A program made the position numbers and the translations under genes. Under the pieces are notes generated by a model. The model was given only the letters and a program-made list of their open reading frames with translations. It searched no databases and was not told the origin of the DNA. 7,001 nucleotides of DNA from Gammaproteobacteria bacterium (lineage in GTDB: Bacteria; Pseudomonadota; Gammaproteobacteria; Steroidobacterales; Steroidobacteraceae). The stretch spans positions 675-7,675 of the forward strand of contig PMNQ01000100.1 of assembly GCA_003162555.1 (NCBI GenBank). The letters run 5' to 3'. Below, in pieces: positions 1 to 4,221 of this stretch (the first letter of the stretch is position 1; every line of letters starts with the position of its first letter).

Positions 1-433
1 CCACGCGCTGCTGCTGTCCGCCCGAGAGCTGGTGCGGGTATTTTTCCGCGTAGTCGGCCGGATCGAGCTGGAACGCCCGCAGCAGTTCCTCGACGCGTGG
101 CCGGATGCGCGCTTCCGGCCATTCCAGCAGCTGCGGCACCGTCGCAATATTCTCCGCGACCGTGCGATGCGGAAACAGGCCGTGGCCCTGGATCGCGTAG
201 CCGATGCGCCGCCGCAGCAGGTGCGCGGGCTCGTTGCGCGTGTCCTTGCCGTCGATCAGCACGCGACCGCTGCTGGGCTCGACCAGGCGGTTGATCATGC
301 GCAGCAGCGTCGACTTGCCCGATCCCGAAGTGCCAACGATCACCGTGATCGTATTGCGCTCGATGGCCATCGACACGCCGTCGACGACAGTCGTGTCGCC
401 ATAGCGCTTGCTGAGATCCTCGAGGGTGATCAT
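1..433 (-). CDS. yehX: Betaine-type ABC transporter ATPase, YehX/OsmV-like (3' end off window)
   Basis: This is the cytoplasmic ATPase of a quaternary-amine (glycine betaine/choline class) ABC importer. The first 144 residues are visible and the rest is cut by the left window edge. Reading back from ATG at 433, the Walker A loop GTSGSGKST is at residues 34-42, followed by INRLVEP (47-53), typical of the OpuCA/ProV/OsmV family. The Q-loop is in YAIQGHGLFPH (Q82), then AENIATVPQLLEW, then the signature LSGGQQQRV (136-144). The GTSGSGKST and YAIQ..GLFPH..VA.NIATVPQL wording matches my recollection of E. coli YehX more closely than ProV. Walker B, the H-loop and any C-terminal CBS domains are outside the window. 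The start overlaps the permease stop by 4 bp (ATGA), and a GGAG (445-448) lies 11 nt upstream, so translation is probably coupled. Family assignment is firm; the YehX subfamily is likely. Confidence 0.93.
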   Translation of the reverse strand, partial: MITLEDLSKRYGDTTVVDGVSMAIERNTITVIVGTSGSGKSTLLRMINRLVEPSSGRVLIDGKDTRNEPAHLLRRRIGYAIQGHGLFPHRTVAENIATVPQLLEWPEARIRPRVEELLRAFQLDPADYAEKYPHQLSGGQQQRV

Positions 434-1590
434 GGCGGAATCTGCTCCATGGTTTCGACCAGTGCGTCCAGCAGCACCGAAGCTGCAAAAGCCAGCGCTA
501 CGATGGGCAGCGCGCCCAGCAGCACCAGGTCGATCGCGGTCTGGCCGATGCCCTGGAAGACGAAAGCGCCAAGTCCGCCGGCGCCGATCAATGCGGCGAT
601 CGTCACCAGGCCGATGTTCTGCACCAGCACGATCCGCACACCCGTCAGGACGACCGGCAGTGCGAGCGGCAACTCGATGCGTGACAGCACCTGGCTTGCA
701 GTCATGCCCATGCCGCGCGCCGCTTCGACCGCGGCTGGCGACACGCGTTTGAGCCCGATCACCGTGTTGGCCACGATCGGCAACAGCGAATACAGGAACA
801 GGGCGATTACTGCGGGCGCCGCGCCAATGCCGTGGATCCCGAGCCGTGCGGCCAGCGGCACGCTCGCGGCCAGGGCGGCAAGCGGGGCCATCAGGATCCC
901 GAACAGCGCGATGGCCGGTATCGTCTGCACGAGGTTGAGAGTGACCAGCGTCCCGGCGCGCAGTCGCGGCACGCGATGGCAGAGGATCCCGAGCGGCAGT
1001 GCGAGGCAGAGCGCGGCGCCGAGCGAACCCAGGCTCAGCCACAGGTGGGTTCGCAGTTCGCGCGCGAAACGCTCGGCGTTCACGGCGTACTCGCGCATTA
1101 CCGACAAGTGATCGAACACGCCAAGCCTGAATGCAAAAGCTGCGCCCGCGACGCAGGCCGACAGTAGTAGTACGCGCGTCAGCGGGCGCGGTCGCAGGCG
1201 GGCGAGGGCGTCCGCCGCCATCAGCAGCAGAGTCGCCAGCAGCAGCCAGCAAGCCGCGCCGGGCGCGATCCGCACCACGCGATTGCCAGCCGGTGTCAGC
1301 GCATTGCCGGCCGCGGCAATCGCGGCGGCCAGCAAAACGATGCCGAGCAACGCCATCGTGAAGCGCAGCTTTGGGTGTCTGACAGTCAGTGCCGTCAGCG
1401 CCGCCAGTATCAATGCGATCAGGCAGGCGAGGGCCGCTGGCGCCGGCACCGCGGCGAACAATCCGAGCGCTTCTCCCGGCATGATGCGGTTCTGCTTGAA
1501 CACGGCGAAAGGCAGCCAGATCAGCGCGGCCGCGCCGACGCCTGTGAGCAGCGCGCCAAGCCGGTCGATGTGCAGGCCGCGCGCCATCAT
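430..1590 (-). CDS. yehY: Betaine-type ABC transporter permease, YehY-like
   Basis: This inner-membrane permease of a quaternary-amine importer is 386 residues, about the length of E. coli YehY (385). It has two parts. The N-terminal half carries about five hydrophobic segments (near residues 11-31, 48-70, 77-95, 111-130, 138-155). A binding-protein-dependent permease domain starts near 183, with segments near 183-204, 214-240, 256-280, 310-345 and 353-375. The EAA loop that docks on the ATPase is at 289-312, beginning EAARGMGMTASQ and ending LPLALP. LNLVQTIPAIALFG (218-231) and AALIGAGGLGAFVFQG (332-347) are typical of ProW/OpuCB/YehY proteins. The open frame runs upstream to 2046, but that part is a shadow of the binding-protein gene. 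The ATG at 1590 overlaps that gene's TGA as ATGA, and a GAGAAAGG (1600-1607) lies 9 nt upstream. A second ATG follows at 1587. The extra N-terminal membrane block suits a YehY-type rather than a short OpuC-type permease. Confidence 0.93.
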   Translation of the reverse strand: MMARGLHIDRLGALLTGVGAAALIWLPFAVFKQNRIMPGEALGLFAAVPAPAALACLIALILAALTALTVRHPKLRFTMALLGIVLLAAAIAAAGNALTPAGNRVVRIAPGAACWLLLATLLLMAADALARLRPRPLTRVLLLSACVAGAAFAFRLGVFDHLSVMREYAVNAERFARELRTHLWLSLGSLGAALCLALPLGILCHRVPRLRAGTLVTLNLVQTIPAIALFGILMAPLAALAASVPLAARLGIHGIGAAPAVIALFLYSLLPIVANTVIGLKRVSPAAVEAARGMGMTASQVLSRIELPLALPVVLTGVRIVLVQNIGLVTIAALIGAGGLGAFVFQGIGQTAIDLVLLGALPIVALAFAASVLLDALVETMEQIPP

Positions 1591-2534
1591 TTCAGGAAGC
1601 CTTTCTCGCGCAGGTAATCCTCGGCCACCACCTGAGCCGATTCGCCATCGATCTGCACGCGCGCGTTCAGCCGTCGCAGCGTTTCGCTGTCCAGGCTTTC
1701 CATCAGCGGCTTGATCAGTGCGGGCAGCTGCGGATAGGCCTTGATGACGGCCTCGCGCGCGATCGGTACCGGTGCGTAGACCGGTTGATTGCGCAGATCG
1801 TCGTCCAGCAGCAGCAGTTGCGCAGCGACGATGCCGCCATCGGTGCCATACACCATCGCGGTGTTGACGCCGTTGGTGCGGGCCGCGGCGGCGCCGATGG
1901 TCGCCGAGGTCTCGCCGCCGGCCAGCACGATCAGCTGGTCCGGGCGCATGCTGAACCCGTAGGTCCGTTCCAGTGAACGCAAGGTGCCGGCATTGGCGAA
2001 CTCGGCCGAGCAGGCGAGCACAACCCGGCCGCCGCCGCGCACCCATCCGGCAAAGTCGCTCATGGTGCGCAGTTTGTTGGCAAGCGCGACATCACGGCGC
2101 ACAGCCAGCGCCCAGGCGTTGCTGGCTTTGGCTGGGGTCAGCCAGACGATGCGGTTGGCGGCGTAATCGAGCCGGGCGCCGAGCGCGTAGCCGGCCTGCA
2201 GATCTTTCCATGCCGGATCATCCGCGACGTTAAAGAAGAATCCGGCATTGCCGGTGTATTCCGTGTACAGATCGATCTCGCCAGACAAGAGCGCCTTGCG
2301 CACCACCGGGGTCGCGCCCAGCGTCATGCGGTCGATGGTGGGAACGCCATGCGCGTTCAAAAGCAGGCGGATCATCTGACCGATCATCGCCGACTCGCTC
2401 GACAGCTTGGACGACACGACCACCGGCGCGGCCTTGCCCGTGGTTGTGACCGCCGCAGCGGCGGCGTGCGATGGCAGCGCGGCACAAATCGCCATGACGG
2501 CGCTCAGCGCCAGATGCCTGAATAATCGTGTCAC
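1587..2534 (-). CDS. yehZ: Periplasmic betaine-type substrate-binding protein, YehZ/OsmF-like
   Basis: This is the periplasmic solute receptor of the importer encoded by the two genes that follow it, in the OpuAC/OsmF binding-protein family. With the GTG start at 2534 it is 315 residues; E. coli YehZ is about 305. The N-terminus looks like a Sec signal peptide: basic MTRLFRH, a hydrophobic stretch over residues 8-20, and a likely cleavage after SHA (22-24). The mature part shows ATPVVRKALLSGEIDLY (74-90), then TEYTGN and a run of Phe (91-101), IVWLTPAKASNAWALAV (129-145) and VYGTDGG (228-234), all close to the YehZ/OsmF pattern as I recall it. E. coli YehZ has been described as a low-affinity betaine receptor, so betaine or a relative is the best guess for the ligand. 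The start is uncertain: no good ribosome site precedes the GTG. In-frame alternatives are a GTG about 50 nt further upstream, an ATG near 2606, and an internal ATG at residue 14 that would spoil the signal peptide. Confidence 0.9.
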   Translation of the reverse strand: MTRLFRHLALSAVMAICAALPSHAAAAAVTTTGKAAPVVVSSKLSSESAMIGQMIRLLLNAHGVPTIDRMTLGATPVVRKALLSGEIDLYTEYTGNAGFFFNVADDPAWKDLQAGYALGARLDYAANRIVWLTPAKASNAWALAVRRDVALANKLRTMSDFAGWVRGGGRVVLACSAEFANAGTLRSLERTYGFSMRPDQLIVLAGGETSATIGAAAARTNGVNTAMVYGTDGGIVAAQLLLLDDDLRNQPVYAPVPIAREAVIKAYPQLPALIKPLMESLDSETLRRLNARVQIDGESAQVVAEDYLREKGFLK

Positions 2535-2638
2535 GGGGTTACGTTGTCGGTTGGCGCCGCCTGCGTCAAGCCCCGCGATCACGTGCCGTCCACGACCGTG
2601 TGCCATCGAGCTGTTTGGCTTTATGATGCCCGGCACCG
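2535..2638. promoter_or_regulatory. Divergent intergenic control region between transporter and sarcosine oxidase operons
   Basis: This 104 bp gap is the only non-coding stretch of any size in the window, and it must hold the promoters for both outward-facing operons unless transcription enters from farther away. For the plus strand there is a TATGAT -10 candidate at 2622-2627. For the minus strand, TTGACG (forward bases 2564-2569) resembles a -35 box, but no convincing -10 follows at normal spacing. Upstream of the plus-strand -10 are two similar direct half-sites, CACGTGCCGT (2580-2589) and CACGACCGT (2591-2599), spaced about one helical turn apart. They could bind a regulator. This is inference from pattern alone; no known operator was recognised. 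If the transporter start is really the upstream GTG or ATG, the gap is shorter. Confidence 0.55.
2622..2627 (+). promoter_or_regulatory. Candidate -10 box for soxBDA
   Basis: TATGAT matches the sigma-70 consensus at five of six bases. No good -35 is seen at 16-18 bp (2599-2604 reads TGTGCC), so the promoter would probably need an activator. Transcription would start near 2634, only about five bases before the soxB ATG, giving an almost leaderless message. This agrees with the absence of a Shine-Dalgarno sequence there. The call rests on one hexamer. Confidence 0.4.
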
Positions 2639-3946
2639 ATGAACTCCGATGCGACCTACAGCCGGCCGCCCGAATCCCACGAACGCGAATCCGCCGGCCG
2701 CTATTCGCTGCTGCGCCTGTTGCGCGAAGGACTGGGCGGGCAGCGGGGGTGGTCGCGGGCCTGGCACAAGGCCGAGCCGCGGCCACGCTACCGCGTGGTC
2801 ATCGTGGGCGGCGGCGGGCATGGGCTGGCGACTGCTTACTACCTGGCGCGCGAGTTTGGAATCCGCGATGTCGCGGTCGTGGAGCGCGGCCCGATCGGTT
2901 TGGGCAACGTCGGCCGCAACACGACTATTATCCGGTCCAATTATTTTCGCCCCGAGAACATCCGCTTCTACGACTATTCGCTGCGCTTGTGGCAGAGCCT
3001 CGAGCGGGAGTTGAATTTCAATGCGATGGTCAGCCAACGCGGCACCCTGAACCTGTTCCACACCGAATCGCAGCGCGATCTGTTTACGCGTCGCGCCAAC
3101 CAGATGCGCCTGCTCGGCGTCGATGCGGAAGCGGTGGGTCGTGATTCGCTCCGTGAACTCGTGCCATTGATCGATCTCGATAATGGCCGCTACCCGGTGC
3201 TCGGCGGTTTCCTGCAGCGCCGCGGCGGCACGGTGCGGCACGATGCGGTGGCCTGGGGCTACGCGCGTGCAGCCTCAGCGCTGGGCGTCGACATCATCGA
3301 GCATTGCGAAGTGACGGGCATCCGGCGCGATGGCGCTCGCGTGAGCGGTGTCGAGACGACGCGCGGCGCCATCATGGCGGATACGGTCTGCCTCGCCGTC
3401 GCCGGCCATTCCTCGCAGCTCGCAGCGATGGTGGACCTGCCTCTGCCCATCGAAACGCATGTGCTGCAGGCCTTCGTCACCGAGAGCGTCAAGCCCGTGC
3501 TCGATGTCGTGCTGACCTACGGTGCCGGTCATTTCTATGTCAGCCAATCCGACCGCGGCGGACTCGTCTACGGCGGCGCCACCGACGGCTACAACAGCTA
3601 TGGCCAGCGCGGCACGCTGCCGATGGCCGAAGAGGTCGCCGCGGCTGCGCTGACGGTGATGCCCAGCCTTGCGCGGCTGAAGGTGGTGCGCCAGTGGGGC
3701 GGCGTCGTGGACATGAGCATGGATGGCTCACCGATCATCTCGCGCACGCCGATAGATGGATTGCTGCTGAACGGCGGCTGGTGCTACGGCGGATTCAAGG
3801 CCATTCCCGCGGGCGGCATGACGACCGCGCACCTGATTGCCACGGGCAATCCGCACCCGCTCGCCGCGCACCTCTCACTCGATCGCTTCGCTTCCGGCCG
3901 CACTGTCGATGAGCGCGGGCTCGGCCCATTTCCGTACGCGCACTGA
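2639..3946 (+). CDS. soxB: Heterotetrameric sarcosine oxidase, beta subunit (SoxB)
   Basis: This is the catalytic subunit that oxidises the N-methyl group of sarcosine with FAD and normally carries a covalently bound FMN. It is cytoplasmic and acts in an alpha-beta-gamma-delta complex. Of its 435 residues, the first 50 are a basic leader (RYSLLRLLREGLGGQRGW, 21-38) as in proteobacterial SoxB. The FAD dinucleotide-binding fold follows with VVIVGGGGHGLATAYYLA (53-70). GRNTTIIRSNY (92-102) is a SoxB hallmark. His201 in VRHDAVAW aligns with His173 of Corynebacterium SoxB, the residue reported to hold FMN. Further family blocks are DGYNSYGQRG (316-325), RQWGGVVD (351-358), SPIISRTP (364-371) and GGFK (384-387). 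ATG at 2639 is the only usable start: an in-frame TGA sits at 2624-2626 and the next Met is residue 130. No Shine-Dalgarno is visible. soxD starts 14 bp after the stop. A dimethylglycine or other N-methyl amino acid substrate is possible. Confidence 0.95.
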   Translation: MNSDATYSRPPESHERESAGRYSLLRLLREGLGGQRGWSRAWHKAEPRPRYRVVIVGGGGHGLATAYYLAREFGIRDVAVVERGPIGLGNVGRNTTIIRSNYFRPENIRFYDYSLRLWQSLERELNFNAMVSQRGTLNLFHTESQRDLFTRRANQMRLLGVDAEAVGRDSLRELVPLIDLDNGRYPVLGGFLQRRGGTVRHDAVAWGYARAASALGVDIIEHCEVTGIRRDGARVSGVETTRGAIMADTVCLAVAGHSSQLAAMVDLPLPIETHVLQAFVTESVKPVLDVVLTYGAGHFYVSQSDRGGLVYGGATDGYNSYGQRGTLPMAEEVAAAALTVMPSLARLKVVRQWGGVVDMSMDGSPIISRTPIDGLLLNGGWCYGGFKAIPAGGMTTAHLIATGNPHPLAAHLSLDRFASGRTVDERGLGPFPYAH

Positions 3947-3960
3947 CGGGCGCTCGTACC

Positions 3961-4221
3961 ATGCTCAGAATCAACTGCCCCTGGTGCGGGTTACGAGACG
4001 AGATCGAGTTTCGCTACCGCGGCGACGCGCAAGCGCAGCGCCCGGCAGCCAGCGCCGGACCGAATGCCTTTACGGCCTACGTCTACGAGCGCAGCAATCG
4101 CCGCGATTGGCATATTGAATGGTGGTTGCACGTGGGCGGCTGCCGCCGGCTGCTAAAGATTGAACGGCATACTCTGACACACGAGATTCGCGCGGTCGCC
4201 GACAACGCGGAGCAGAGCTGA
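3961..4221 (+). CDS. soxD: Heterotetrameric sarcosine oxidase, delta subunit (SoxD)
   Basis: This small structural subunit binds zinc and helps hold the alpha-beta-gamma-delta complex together. It is 86 residues, normal for the family, though some homologues are longer. The N-terminal CPWCG gives Cys6 and Cys9, and LHVGGC gives His57 and Cys61. These match the CX2C plus HX3C zinc ligands known for SoxD. Other typical parts are NAFTAYVYER (35-44) and IEWWLHVGGCRRLL (52-65). The gene lies 14 bp after soxB with no clear ribosome site of its own, so it may depend on ribosomes arriving from soxB. Its TGA overlaps the soxA start as TGATG. All expected metal ligands are present and nothing suggests damage. 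Confidence 0.94.
   Translation: MLRINCPWCGLRDEIEFRYRGDAQAQRPAASAGPNAFTAYVYERSNRRDWHIEWWLHVGGCRRLLKIERHTLTHEIRAVADNAEQS
4209..4212 (+). promoter_or_regulatory. Ribosome binding site of soxA
   Basis: GGAG lies 8 nt before the ATG at 4221, inside the end of soxD. It supports this start over an ATG 28 codons further in. It is the only clear Shine-Dalgarno sequence in the sox operon part of the window. Confidence 0.6.

Noticed and set aside
32..1111. A 359-codon plus-strand open frame
   Set aside because: It lies antisense to the permease and ATPase genes, whose minus-strand products carry clear family motifs. Its own translation is Arg/Ala/Ser-rich with no recognisable domain, as expected of a GC-rich shadow.
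1591..2046. Upstream extension of the permease frame to 538 residues
   Set aside because: The added part overlaps the binding-protein gene in another frame and is low-complexity Arg/Gly/Ala-rich. The ATG at 1590 gives the normal YehY length and a standard ATGA junction.
2454..2534. Possible lipoprotein signal in the binding protein (Cys at residue 17)
   Set aside because: The residues before the Cys read VMAI, which is not a lipobox. The SHA site at 22-24 with an Ala run fits ordinary signal peptidase cleavage. The Gram-negative context also favours a soluble periplasmic receptor.
2407..3144. A 245-codon plus-strand frame crossing the intergenic region
   Set aside because: It is antisense to the transporter signal-peptide region and out of frame with soxB, and its translation is Arg/Ala/Pro-rich without motifs.
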